Positions 1 through 7,614 of a stretch of DNA of 7,684 nt are shown piece after piece. Every line of letters starts with the position of its first letter. The first letter of the stretch is position 1. The DNA comes from Bacteroidales bacterium (GTDB lineage: Bacteria > Bacteroidota > Bacteroidia > Bacteroidales > UBA932): NCBI GenBank assembly GCA_017548805.1, contig JAFYZE010000116.1:1-7684 (forward strand). The letters are read 5' to 3'. The position numbers and the translations under genes are program-made. The notes beneath the pieces were generated by a model, which made no database searches, was not told where the DNA came from, and saw nothing but the letters and a program-made list of their open reading frames with translations.

Positions 1-801
1 AAGGCTTCCAGCTTATTCCATGTGGAACTGAGCCCTTCCTCCACTTTCTCCGTCAGTATCGAGGCCCCCGACTACCTGGAGCAGTACATAGTCGCCGAAG
101 TCAGCCACGGCCAGCTGGTACTCAGGATGAAAGACCTGCCGAACTCCGTCCAGCGCAAGCTCTCTGACGAGAGGTCGGGTGTCGTCCGCGCAGACGTGAG
201 CATGCCGCTCCTGGAGAGCGTCTCGCTCAGCGGCGCCGCCGCACTCAACGTCAACGGTGCCTTCCCCGCCTTGCGTAACGGCAGATTCCTGCTCGACATG
301 AGCGGAGCCACCCATGCCAAAGGTCTTTCACTGTCGGCACCTGAGCTGCAGATTTCCCTCAGCGGCGCCACCGAAGCCGACCTTACCGGAGATTTCGACG
401 AAGTGTCGATAGACATCTCCGGAGCCGGAAAGATCAAGCTTAACTCCAGATGCCCGGAACTGGACGCCGAACTCTCAGGCAGCGCTAGGGCCGACCTCAA
501 GGGAAGTTACAGGGAAGTCTCGATAGAGGCATCAGGAGCGGCCCGCGTGGACATCGAGTCCGCCGAGACGCTTCACGAACTCGACATAGAGGGCAGCGGC
601 GCAGCATCGATCGATACCCGCAGCGCAAAGGCTCATGATGTTGAGGTCGAACTGTCAGGCGCAGCCAGTTGCAAGGTGTCGGCCATACGGAGGATCTCCG
701 TGGAGGCCACGGGTGCCTCCACATGCTCCTACGAAGCCGAAGCGGATACCAGGGTCGACGTCATCCAGGTCGCCCGCGGCGCTTCCCTCAGGAAACTCTG
801 A
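1..801 (+). CDS. GIN-domain (DUF2807) surface protein, 5' end outside the window
   Basis: The reading frame is open from base 1, so the N-terminus, probably with a signal peptide, lies upstream; the GTG at 22 is not a likely start. The 266 visible residues begin with a strand-rich segment (FSVSIEAPDYLEQYI) typical of the start of GIN domains. They continue as about nine rungs of 18-22 residues, each marked by Ser-Gly-Ala or a variant (LSGAAAL, MSGATHA, LSGATEA, ISGAGKI, LSGSARA, ASGAARV, GSGAASI, LSGAASC, ATGASTC; roughly bases 229-735). Such repeats fold as a one-sided right-handed beta-helix. The family (PF10988, 'putative auto-transporter adhesin, head GIN domain') is common and exported in Bacteroidota, but its biochemical role is unknown; adhesion is only a name-based guess. 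The TGA at 799-801 faces the end of the convergent transporter operon across 6 bp, with no room for a separate terminator. Confidence 0.85.
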   Translation, partial: KASSLFHVELSPSSTFSVSIEAPDYLEQYIVAEVSHGQLVLRMKDLPNSVQRKLSDERSGVVRADVSMPLLESVSLSGAAALNVNGAFPALRNGRFLLDMSGATHAKGLSLSAPELQISLSGATEADLTGDFDEVSIDISGAGKIKLNSRCPELDAELSGSARADLKGSYREVSIEASGAARVDIESAETLHELDIEGSGAASIDTRSAKAHDVEVELSGAASCKVSAIRRISVEATGASTCSYEAEADTRVDVIQVARGASLRKL

Positions 802-807
802 TAATGT

Positions 808-2151
808 TTACTTGCCCGAAGGGGCGTCGAGGCGGAGTTCGGGACGGCGGCGCGAGACGCGGGCGAAAAGCAGCGCGATGACGACCGCGGCTATGCAGAG
901 ACCTACGAACATCAGTTCGACCCTGACGGGACCGTTGGACGTTCCCACGGCCGCAGCGCCGAGAATGATGCCGGCCAGCCATTTGAAGGACAGCAGACCG
1001 AGGTTCTGCACCCAGTATATCAACGAATAAGTCGTGCCCAACACCTTGTCGGGCACGATTTTCGGTACCGAGGGCCACAGCGCAGCCGGGACGAGCGAAT
1101 AGCCGAAGCCAAGGAACACCATGCTGAGATAGCCGTAAAACGGTACTCCCGCAGGGGCGAAAGCCAGCAGCAGGTGGGCAACCAAGGCAAGAATGGAGCC
1201 GAGTATCATCCAACGCGTTCCCTTGCCGCGTTTGTCGACCAGCAAGCCGAAGAGAGGGGCGAATATCACGGTCGAGAAAGGCAGCATGGACACCATCCAT
1301 CCGGCAGTGGCAGCCGGGATATCGAAACGGGGTATGAGGATGGCCCCGGCAAACTTTTTGAACGCTACGATACTGCTGTAGAACAGGACGCAGAGCAGGC
1401 CCAGCAGCCAGAAATTCTTGTTGGTCAATACTTTCCACACATCGGACAGCTTGAAGGGATCCTCCGCGGCAATCTCCTCCGACGCCCCGTGCGACTTGTC
1501 GTACCGGGCATCGAGTGCCACGAAGATGGCCCAGAGCAGAAGGCCGGCAGCCATCAGCCCTATGCCGAAAACGGCCGGACGGGCCGTCTCGGCGAGGCTG
1601 TAGACATGGCCGGCATTCTCCACGACGAGGCGCGGCGCCGCGACCAGCGCGACGGCCGTGCCCAGGCGGGCGATGGCCAGCTGCAGGCCCATGGCCAGCG
1701 CCATCGGCCCTTCACGGAACCATTTCGCGATGGAACGCGTCACGGCCGTGCCGGCTATCTCGCTGCCAAGTCCGAAGAACATGCATCCGGCATACGCCAG
1801 ACGCAGGGACTTGGCCGGGGCATATCCGGCCGTGATGGCGTGCAGCACCAGCAGGGCGCCCGCCGCCATCATGCCGACGAAAATGGAACCGGTGATGCGC
1901 ACTCCCCACTTGTCCAGCAGGATACCGCATATCACCAGTCCTCCGAACACGCACAATACGCTGTAGCCGCTGGTATACAGGCCGTATCCGGCGGCATCCC
2001 AACCCAGCGCAGTCCTCGACGGGTCCTCGAACAGGTACGAGATCGTCGAGAACATGTCGTCGAAGAAATATGACGCAAACATGGGCACCACCAGACAAGC
2101 CAGTGCCACCCATGCTAGCCGCGAGAAACGGCGTTTCACTTCTTCAGCCAT
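808..2151 (-). CDS. MFSD1-like major facilitator transporter (second copy, 12 TM)
   Basis: This is a 447-residue integral inner-membrane protein with about 12 hydrophobic helices (near 13-34, 57-79, 86-107, 117-133, 150-172, 193-213, 247-268, 283-305, 314-332, 337-358, 371-398 and 411-430). MFS motif A is seen in both halves: GILLDKWGVR at 76-85 and GLLVDKRGKG at 302-311. GLGSE (127-131), KWF (143-145), GLQLAIARLG (155-164) and SLVPAALWPSVPK (352-364) match, from memory, the equivalent stretches of animal MFSD1, a lysosomal dipeptide uniporter. A dipeptide or related substrate is therefore an inference. The start at 2151 is preferred because it follows the stop of the upstream gene after one base. 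An in-frame ATG at 2178 would overlap that gene by 26 bp and add a poorly conserved leader. It is the last gene of the three-transporter operon and is a clear paralog of its upstream neighbour. Confidence 0.93.
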   Translation of the reverse strand: MAEEVKRRFSRLAWVALACLVVPMFASYFFDDMFSTISYLFEDPSRTALGWDAAGYGLYTSGYSVLCVFGGLVICGILLDKWGVRITGSIFVGMMAAGALLVLHAITAGYAPAKSLRLAYAGCMFFGLGSEIAGTAVTRSIAKWFREGPMALAMGLQLAIARLGTAVALVAAPRLVVENAGHVYSLAETARPAVFGIGLMAAGLLLWAIFVALDARYDKSHGASEEIAAEDPFKLSDVWKVLTNKNFWLLGLLCVLFYSSIVAFKKFAGAILIPRFDIPAATAGWMVSMLPFSTVIFAPLFGLLVDKRGKGTRWMILGSILALVAHLLLAFAPAGVPFYGYLSMVFLGFGYSLVPAALWPSVPKIVPDKVLGTTYSLIYWVQNLGLLSFKWLAGIILGAAAVGTSNGPVRVELMFVGLCIAAVVIALLFARVSRRRPELRLDAPSGK

Positions 2152-2152
2152 C

Positions 2153-3805
2153 CTATTCCGTGATGTTGGGCTCCTCAAGTCCGAGATGCTTCCTGCCGTC
2201 CACCACCTTGAGGTAGAGACCGATCAGCATTGCAGCTATGCCGAGGCACGCAAGCATCACCAGCGCCCAGGTATAGTTGAGCTGGTCGGGGGGCGTGCCG
2301 GGGGCATTGGTGCTGGTGAGCACGTTGCCGATCAGGATCGGGAAGAGCCAGAGGCCGATGTTCTGGATCCAGAAGATGAGTGCATAGGCCGAGCCGATGA
2401 CCTTGGCGTCGACGAGCTTAGGCACTGACGGCCACAGGGCGGCCGGCACCAGCGAGAAGCTTGCGCCAAGGACAAGGATGGTGACATAAGCCACTATGGC
2501 GCCGCCTACAGCGCTGCCCTTGAAAAGCGGCAGGATGAAGGCGAAGGTCAGGTGGCAGATCACCAGCAGGATCGAGCCGATGAGCAGCATCGAAGCGGCC
2601 TTGCCCTTGTGGTCCACATAGTTGCCGAGGATGGGAGTGATGGCGACGGCCAGCAGCGGGAACACCGCGAAGATGGTCTCGGCGGTGCCGCGCTTGAAGC
2701 CCATGATGCAATAGACCACCAAGGCAACGACTGCAACGGCCATCAGGCCGTATTTGAGATTCTTGTTGTTCTTGATGAAATTGCTTGCGAAGGAGCAGAC
2801 CGCAACCACGAGCATGATGATATACTGGACGATGGTGACGGCCTCACCGGCCCAGAACGAACCGGCTGCGGGCTCGGTCAGGGTGAGGTTGCACTGCAGC
2901 ATGTTGACCGCGTACTTCTGGAACGGGAAGATAGCCGAATAGTAAAGCACACAGAGCAGGGCTACAAGCCAGAAACCGAGGCTCGACAGGATGGTGCCGA
3001 TGTCCTTGACCTTGAAGGGGTCGTCCTTCTCCTCGGCCTCGCCTGTCTGGGCGTCGAGCTTCCTGTCCATGAAGAAATAGGTGATGAACATGATGAGCGC
3101 GATGCAGAGGAGCACTACGCCGAAAGCGACGGAACGGCTGACTTCGATATGGCCTCCGAGTTTAGCGAAATAGGGCGAGAAGATCATGCAGGTGGCCACG
3201 CCCAGGCGGGCCAGGGCCATCTCTGAGCCCATGGCCAGAGCCGTCTCACGGCCCTTGAACCACTTGACTATACCGCGGCTGACCGTGATGCCGGCCATTT
3301 CGCAGCCGCAGCCGAAGATCATGAAGCCGATGGCGGCGAGCTTGGCCGACGCGGGCATCCCGTGGTAGAACGGGAGGACGTCGTCGATGAAGCCCACACC
3401 GGTGTGCCAGTTGAGATGGTCGGTGAACCAGGTCTCAAGGCCTGAGCCAATGAACGAAGGGCTGATGGCGAAATACTTGAGGAGTCCGCCCGCCAGCATG
3501 ACGGCGCCTGAGAGTACGGCCGTGAAGCGCACGCCCATCTTGTCGAGGATGATGCCCGCGAAGATGAGGAAGAACACGAACACGTTGAGGAACGTCTCGG
3601 CGCCCTCCATCGTACCGAAGGCCTTGGAATCCCATCCGCGCGTAGACTCCATCAGGTCCTTGATCGGCGAGAGGATGTCCATGAAGATATAGGCGCAGAA
3701 CATCGCGAGTGCGAGCAGCAGGAGCGCGGTCCAGCGCATTGCCGCAGAATCGCGGAGAGTGGTTTTATTGATGGTTTCAGTCATGACAGATATTGTTTTT
3801 ATCAT
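2153..3805 (-). CDS. MFSD1-like major facilitator transporter (first copy, enlarged, about 14 TM)
   Basis: This 550-residue polytopic membrane protein is paralogous to the next gene. Shared features are motif A (GIILDKMGVR, 84-93), a GCE motif (167-169), KWF (181-183), GSEMALARLG (193-202), a second motif A-like loop (GNYVDHKGKA, 394-403) and SLVPAALWPSVPK (451-463). It is about 100 residues longer than its partner. One extra segment (about 112-153) lies in the loop before TM4. A second insertion of about 70 residues (about 304-375) follows TM7 and contains two more hydrophobic stretches (near 320-342 and 351-370), suggesting 14 helices. The resemblance to eukaryotic MFSD1 points to small-peptide transport, but the substrate is not shown by the sequence. 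The ATG at 3805 lies 8 bp after the stop of the YfcC gene; the ATG at 3784 (MTETINKT) is an equally plausible start and has a more A-rich leader. Expression is presumably as part of the operon. Confidence 0.92.
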   Translation of the reverse strand: MIKTISVMTETINKTTLRDSAAMRWTALLLLALAMFCAYIFMDILSPIKDLMESTRGWDSKAFGTMEGAETFLNVFVFFLIFAGIILDKMGVRFTAVLSGAVMLAGGLLKYFAISPSFIGSGLETWFTDHLNWHTGVGFIDDVLPFYHGMPASAKLAAIGFMIFGCGCEMAGITVSRGIVKWFKGRETALAMGSEMALARLGVATCMIFSPYFAKLGGHIEVSRSVAFGVVLLCIALIMFITYFFMDRKLDAQTGEAEEKDDPFKVKDIGTILSSLGFWLVALLCVLYYSAIFPFQKYAVNMLQCNLTLTEPAAGSFWAGEAVTIVQYIIMLVVAVCSFASNFIKNNKNLKYGLMAVAVVALVVYCIMGFKRGTAETIFAVFPLLAVAITPILGNYVDHKGKAASMLLIGSILLVICHLTFAFILPLFKGSAVGGAIVAYVTILVLGASFSLVPAALWPSVPKLVDAKVIGSAYALIFWIQNIGLWLFPILIGNVLTSTNAPGTPPDQLNYTWALVMLACLGIAAMLIGLYLKVVDGRKHLGLEEPNITE

Positions 3806-3813
3806 TATTCACG

Positions 3814-5145
<1,332 letters not shown>

Positions 5146-5168
5146 CGTATCCGTACCTCTATCTTCCG

Positions 5169-5176
5169 CGAATTTA
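5169..5176 (-). promoter_or_regulatory. Possible -7 box for the transporter operon
   Basis: Read on the - strand this is TAAATTCG, seven of eight bases of the Bacteroidota TAnnTTTG consensus. It lies 23 bp upstream of the YfcC start, in the only non-coding gap before the operon. No good TTTG -33 element is seen at the usual distance, so this is a weak call based on position and partial consensus. It lies about 20 bp from, and faces away from, the dxs -7 box. Confidence 0.35.
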
Positions 5177-5197
5177 AGAATTATTGAAATAAAATCG

Positions 5198-5205
5198 TAC
5201 CTTTG
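5198..5205 (+). promoter_or_regulatory. Promoter -7 box for dxs
   Basis: TACCTTTG is a perfect match to the Bacteroidota -7 consensus TAnnTTTG and is the same octamer as in the tRNA-operon promoter at 7132. Transcription should begin around 5210-5213, leaving a leader of only about 12-15 nt before the dxs ATG at 5225. The -33 element is weak: TTTA at 5173-5176, with a 21-bp spacer, is the nearest candidate. Confidence 0.7.
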
Positions 5206-5224
5206 CCCTTCCAAACTTGAAGTG

Positions 5225-7102
5225 ATGTACAGGATTCTGGACAGGGTCAATTCACCTGAAGATATCAGGGCGCTTGATGCAGGCGAGCTCACGGAGCTCT
5301 GCGCCGAGGTACGCTCGTACATGGTGGACTGCTGCTCCCGCAATCCGGGGCACCTGGCATCCAGCCTGGGCGCCGTCGAGCTTATAGTCGGGCTACATTA
5401 TATATATAACACGCCCGAGGACAAGATCGTCTTCGATGTAGGCCACCAGGCGTACGCCCATAAGATCCTGACCGGCCGCAAGGAGCAGTTCAGGCAGAAC
5501 CGCACCCGCGAAGGCATCAGCGGTTTCCCAAAGATTGAAGAGAGCCCTTACGACGCTTTCGGCGTCGGGCATTCCTCCACTTCCGTATCCGCAGCGCTGG
5601 GACTGGCCGAAGCTGCCAAGATGCGCGGAACCGGGGAAAAGACCGTAGCCTTCATCGGCGACGGCGCACTCACCGGAGGCCTCGCCTTCGAAGGCCTGAA
5701 CAATGCCGGCAGCAGCGCCGCCGACCTCCTCATCATCCTGAACGACAACAACCAGTCGATAGACCGCAACATCGGAGCGCTGCACAACCACCTGCTCAGG
5801 ATCACCACCAATCCCGCATACAACCGCTTCAAGGGCAAGATCTGGGAAAAGATGGGAGACCGCCGCCTCAGGGCGTTCCTGCAGAGATGGATCAGGAGCC
5901 TGAAGTCCTGGATAGTCAAGGGATCGGGAGGAGACCTCTTCGAGGCCCTGGGATTCCGGTATTTCGGTCCCATCGACGGAAACGACATGGACCAGGTCCT
6001 GGAGACCCTGAGGAAACTCAAGGGGCTCAAGGGACCGCGCATCCTGCACTGCATCACGACCAAGGGCAAGGGATACGCCCCCGCTGAGGCCGACCCTACC
6101 GTATGGCATGCCCCGGGACGCTTCGATCCCGAGACCGGCGAGCGCATCCGCTCCGCCCACAAGGCGGACCGCTACCAGGACGTCTTCGGTGAGGTCCTCT
6201 GCGAGCTCGCCGAGGCAGACAGGCGCGTCGTGGGCATCACGCCCGCGATGGCCACCGGCTGCGGGATGAACCTCCTCGCTGAGAGGATGCCGTCCCGCTT
6301 CTTCGACGTGGGTATAGAGGAGGAGCACGCCGTCACATTCTCCGCAGGACTCGCAGCAGGCGGGCTGAGGCCTTTCTGCAACATATATTCTTCCTTCGCG
6401 CAGCGCGCTTATGACCAGATCATACACGACGTGGCCCTACAGCATCTGCCCGTGACATTCTGCTTCGACCGGGCAGGAGTCGTCGGAGAGGACGGTCCCA
6501 CGCATCACGGGGCCTTCGACCTCGCGGCGTACAGGAGCATACCCGGACTGGTCATCGCGGCGCCGTCGGACGAGACGGAGCTCAAGAACCTCATGTACAC
6601 CGCCCTGCACCAGGACTACCCCATGATCATCCGCTATCCGCGCGGCACCGGCGAAGGCCGTGACTGGCGCGAGGCGGGATGGCAGGTCCTGACGCCGGGC
6701 CGGGCCACCCGGCTCGTTGACGGCGAACGCATCGCCGTCCTCGCCCTCGGCCCGGCAGCGTACAGGGCCGCCGAGGCGGCCGCTGCCTTCAAGGAGGAGT
6801 ACGGCTTCTCCCCTGCAGTCTATGACGTCCGCTATCTCAAACCCCTCGACGGGGAGATGCTGAAGGATGTCCTTGAAGGCTTCGAAGCGGTGCTCACCGT
6901 GGAGGACGGAGCGCTCATGGGAGGGCTGTACGGAGCCGTCGCTGAATACCTCTCCGCCAACGGTTCCGGCATGCGTCTCGCCGGCGCCGGAATCCCCGAC
7001 AGATTCATCGCTCAGGACACTCAGGCGGCCGAAAGGGCGGAGTGCAATCTCGACCGCGACGGCATACTGCATCTACTTCACAATCTTGTCGAAAAAGATT
7101 GA
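5225..7102 (+). CDS. dxs: 1-deoxy-D-xylulose-5-phosphate synthase
   Basis: This cytosolic thiamine-diphosphate enzyme condenses pyruvate and glyceraldehyde 3-phosphate into DXP, the first step of the MEP route to isoprenoids and a precursor for thiamine and pyridoxal. The 625 residues match the usual length of about 620. The N-terminal TPP half shows GHLASSLGAVEL (42-53, catalytic-type H43), DVGHQAYAHKILTGR (71-85), GVGHSSTS (113-120) and the TPP/Mg motif GDGALTGG (145-152) ending in NDNNQS (173-178). The transketolase pyrimidine domain has GIEEEHAVTFSAG (363-375), where E366 matches the catalytic Glu of E. coli Dxs. It also has FAQRAYDQ (391-398) and GEDGPTHHGAFD (421-432). A transketolase C-terminal domain follows (about 495-615). 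The ATG at 5225 is chosen because it sits about 13 nt after the expected transcription start and begins the family-conserved sequence; the open frame back to 4892 is antisense to the YfcC gene. No key residue is missing. Confidence 0.97.
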   Translation: MYRILDRVNSPEDIRALDAGELTELCAEVRSYMVDCCSRNPGHLASSLGAVELIVGLHYIYNTPEDKIVFDVGHQAYAHKILTGRKEQFRQNRTREGISGFPKIEESPYDAFGVGHSSTSVSAALGLAEAAKMRGTGEKTVAFIGDGALTGGLAFEGLNNAGSSAADLLIILNDNNQSIDRNIGALHNHLLRITTNPAYNRFKGKIWEKMGDRRLRAFLQRWIRSLKSWIVKGSGGDLFEALGFRYFGPIDGNDMDQVLETLRKLKGLKGPRILHCITTKGKGYAPAEADPTVWHAPGRFDPETGERIRSAHKADRYQDVFGEVLCELAEADRRVVGITPAMATGCGMNLLAERMPSRFFDVGIEEEHAVTFSAGLAAGGLRPFCNIYSSFAQRAYDQIIHDVALQHLPVTFCFDRAGVVGEDGPTHHGAFDLAAYRSIPGLVIAAPSDETELKNLMYTALHQDYPMIIRYPRGTGEGRDWREAGWQVLTPGRATRLVDGERIAVLALGPAAYRAAEAAAAFKEEYGFSPAVYDVRYLKPLDGEMLKDVLEGFEAVLTVEDGALMGGLYGAVAEYLSANGSGMRLAGAGIPDRFIAQDTQAAERAECNLDRDGILHLLHNLVEKD

Positions 7103-7108
7103 AAAAAG

Positions 7109-7139
7109 TTTGCAAACTCCAAAATAATGTCTACCTTTG
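7109..7139 (+). promoter_or_regulatory. Strong Bacteroidota-type promoter of the tRNA-tuf cluster
   Basis: TTTG at 7109-7112 (-33 element), a 19-bp spacer, and TACCTTTG at 7132-7139 (-7 element) match the Bacteroidota consensus TTTG-N(~19)-TAnnTTTG exactly. Transcription should start near 7145, about 28 nt before tRNA-Thr. The -33 box begins only 6 bp after the dxs stop codon, so dxs and this promoter are almost contiguous. No terminator for dxs is visible between them. Confidence 0.85.
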
Positions 7140-7147
7140 CAATCCCT

Positions 7148-7169
7148 TTCAGCGAATGAGGACGCTGAA
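7148..7169 (+). other. Perfect hairpin in the tRNA-operon leader
   Basis: TTCAGCG (7148-7154) and CGCTGAA (7163-7169) form a 7-bp perfect stem around the 8-nt loop AATGAGGA. It fills nearly all of the predicted leader between the transcription start and the first base of tRNA-Thr at 7173. There is no U-tract, so it is not a terminator. A role in 5' processing or transcript stability is possible but is inference. Confidence 0.5.
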
Positions 7170-7172
7170 CCC

Positions 7173-7246
7173 GCCGATATAGCTCAGTTGGCCAGAGCAC
7201 GTGATTTGTAATCTCGGGGTCGTGGGTTCGAATCCCTCTATCGGCT
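7173..7246 (+). tRNA. thrU: tRNA-Thr (UGU)
   Basis: A 74-nt cloverleaf: acceptor GCCGATA/TATCGGC, D stem GCTC/GAGC, anticodon loop TTTGTAA with anticodon TGT at 7207-7209, T loop TTCGAAT, discriminator T at 7246, and no encoded CCA. Two arms contain a U-U mismatch: position 29:41 in the anticodon stem (CGTGA/TCTCG) and 50:64 in the T stem (GTGGG/CCCTC). It reads ACA codons and other ACN by wobble. It is first in the cluster; the symbol follows the E. coli gene in the same place. Confidence 0.95.
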
Positions 7247-7266
7247 CGAAAGGAAAAGAACGCCAT

Positions 7267-7347
7267 GGGAGGTTCGCATAGTGGCAATTGCGGCGGACTG
7301 TAAATCCGCTCCCTCAGGGTTCGGTGGTTCGAGTCCACCACCTCCCA
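7267..7347 (+). tRNA. tyrU: tRNA-Tyr (GUA)
   Basis: An 81-nt class II tRNA: acceptor GGGAGGT/ACCTCCC, 3-bp D stem GCA/TGC, anticodon stem GCGGA/TCCGC, loop CTGTAAA with anticodon GTA at 7300-7302, and a long variable arm of 13 nt with a CCC/GGG stem. The T arm is GGTGG TTCGAGT CCACC and the discriminator is A. No CCA is encoded. It lies 20 bp after tRNA-Thr(UGU). The symbol follows the E. coli gene at this place in the operon. Confidence 0.96.
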
Positions 7348-7357
7348 CACTAAGATG

Positions 7358-7379
7358 AAGGCGGAATTTCCGCTTTTTT
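7358..7379 (+). terminator. Terminator-like hairpin and U-tract inside the tRNA cluster
   Basis: GCGGA-ATT-TCCGC (7361-7373) forms a 5-bp GC-rich stem. It can extend with one G-U and two A-U pairs through 7358-7360 and 7374-7376, and it runs straight into six T residues (7374-7379). This is the classic shape of an intrinsic terminator or attenuator. It lies between tRNA-Tyr and tRNA-Gly, 12 bp before the latter, with no -7 box between it and tRNA-Gly. Confidence 0.75.
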
Positions 7380-7391
7380 CTTGGAACAACT

Positions 7392-7464
7392 GCGGAAGTA
7401 GCTCAGTTGGTAGAGCATCAGCCTTCCAAGCTGAGGGTCGCGAGTTCGAACCTCGTTTTCCGCT
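7392..7464 (+). tRNA. glyT: tRNA-Gly (UCC)
   Basis: A 73-nt cloverleaf: acceptor GCGGAAG/TTTCCGC (last pair G-U), D stem GCTC/GAGC, anticodon stem TCAGC/GCTGA, loop CTTCCAA with anticodon TCC at 7425-7427, T arm GCGAG TTCGAAC CTCGT, and discriminator T. No CCA is encoded. It lies downstream of the internal terminator-like hairpin. The symbol follows the E. coli gene at this place in the operon. Confidence 0.96.
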
Positions 7465-7480
7465 CGATGGACATACAAAA

Positions 7481-7552
<72 letters not shown>

Positions 7553-7560
7553 CAAGGGCG

Positions 7561-7576
7561 CCGGTTGACAAGCCGG
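7561..7576 (+). other. Hairpin between tRNA-Thr and tuf (weak terminator or processing site)
   Basis: CCGGTT (7561-7566) pairs with AGCCGG (7571-7576), including one G-U pair, around the tetraloop GACA. It is followed by TTTAATTTT, an interrupted U-tract. It could act as a weak terminator of the tRNA unit, or as a boundary where tRNA and tuf mRNA are separated. The U-tract overlaps the tuf -7 box. Confidence 0.45.
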
Positions 7577-7578
7577 TT

Positions 7579-7586
7579 TAATTTTG
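7579..7586 (+). promoter_or_regulatory. Possible promoter -7 box for tuf
   Basis: TAATTTTG fits TAnnTTTG exactly and lies 28 bp upstream of the tuf ATG. It would give a start near 7593 and an AT-rich, A-rich leader of about 22 nt, as is usual for highly expressed Bacteroidota genes. No TTTG is found about 19 bp upstream (TTG at 7565-7567 is too close), so promoter activity is uncertain. Confidence 0.5.
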
Positions 7587-7614
7587 TAATAACACATTAA
7601 AATTTCATAATATT

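Noticed and set aside
812..825. GCCC-GAAG-GGGC hairpin near the convergent stops
   Set aside because: It has a short stem and no T-tract on either side, and lies within coding sequence, so it is too weak to call a terminator.
1174..2073. Long + strand frame (299 codons) antisense to the second MFS gene
   Set aside because: Its composition (rich in G, H, Q, R, E) is typical of a shadow frame opposite a GC-rich membrane-protein gene. No domain is recognisable.
2152..2178. Alternative start of the second MFS gene at 2178
   Set aside because: It overlaps the end of the upstream gene and adds a non-conserved peptide. The ATG at 2151 follows the upstream stop by one base.
2552..3226. Long + strand frame antisense to the first MFS gene
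   Set aside because: It is a shadow frame: the very acidic, His-rich peptide mirrors hydrophobic codons on the other strand.
5285..5299. GAGCTC-ACG-GAGCTC hairpin near the start of dxs
   Set aside because: It simply encodes Glu-Leu-Thr-Glu-Leu in frame. There is no U-tract or promoter context, so it is most likely coincidental.
5146..5343. 66-codon N-terminal extension of the YfcC gene
   Set aside because: It would overlap dxs and its promoter. The family start, RxFPNTY, begins right after the ATG at 5145.
5393..6427. 344-codon - strand frame inside dxs
   Set aside because: It is antisense to a fully conserved dxs coding sequence, in a GC-rich genome where long shadow frames are expected.
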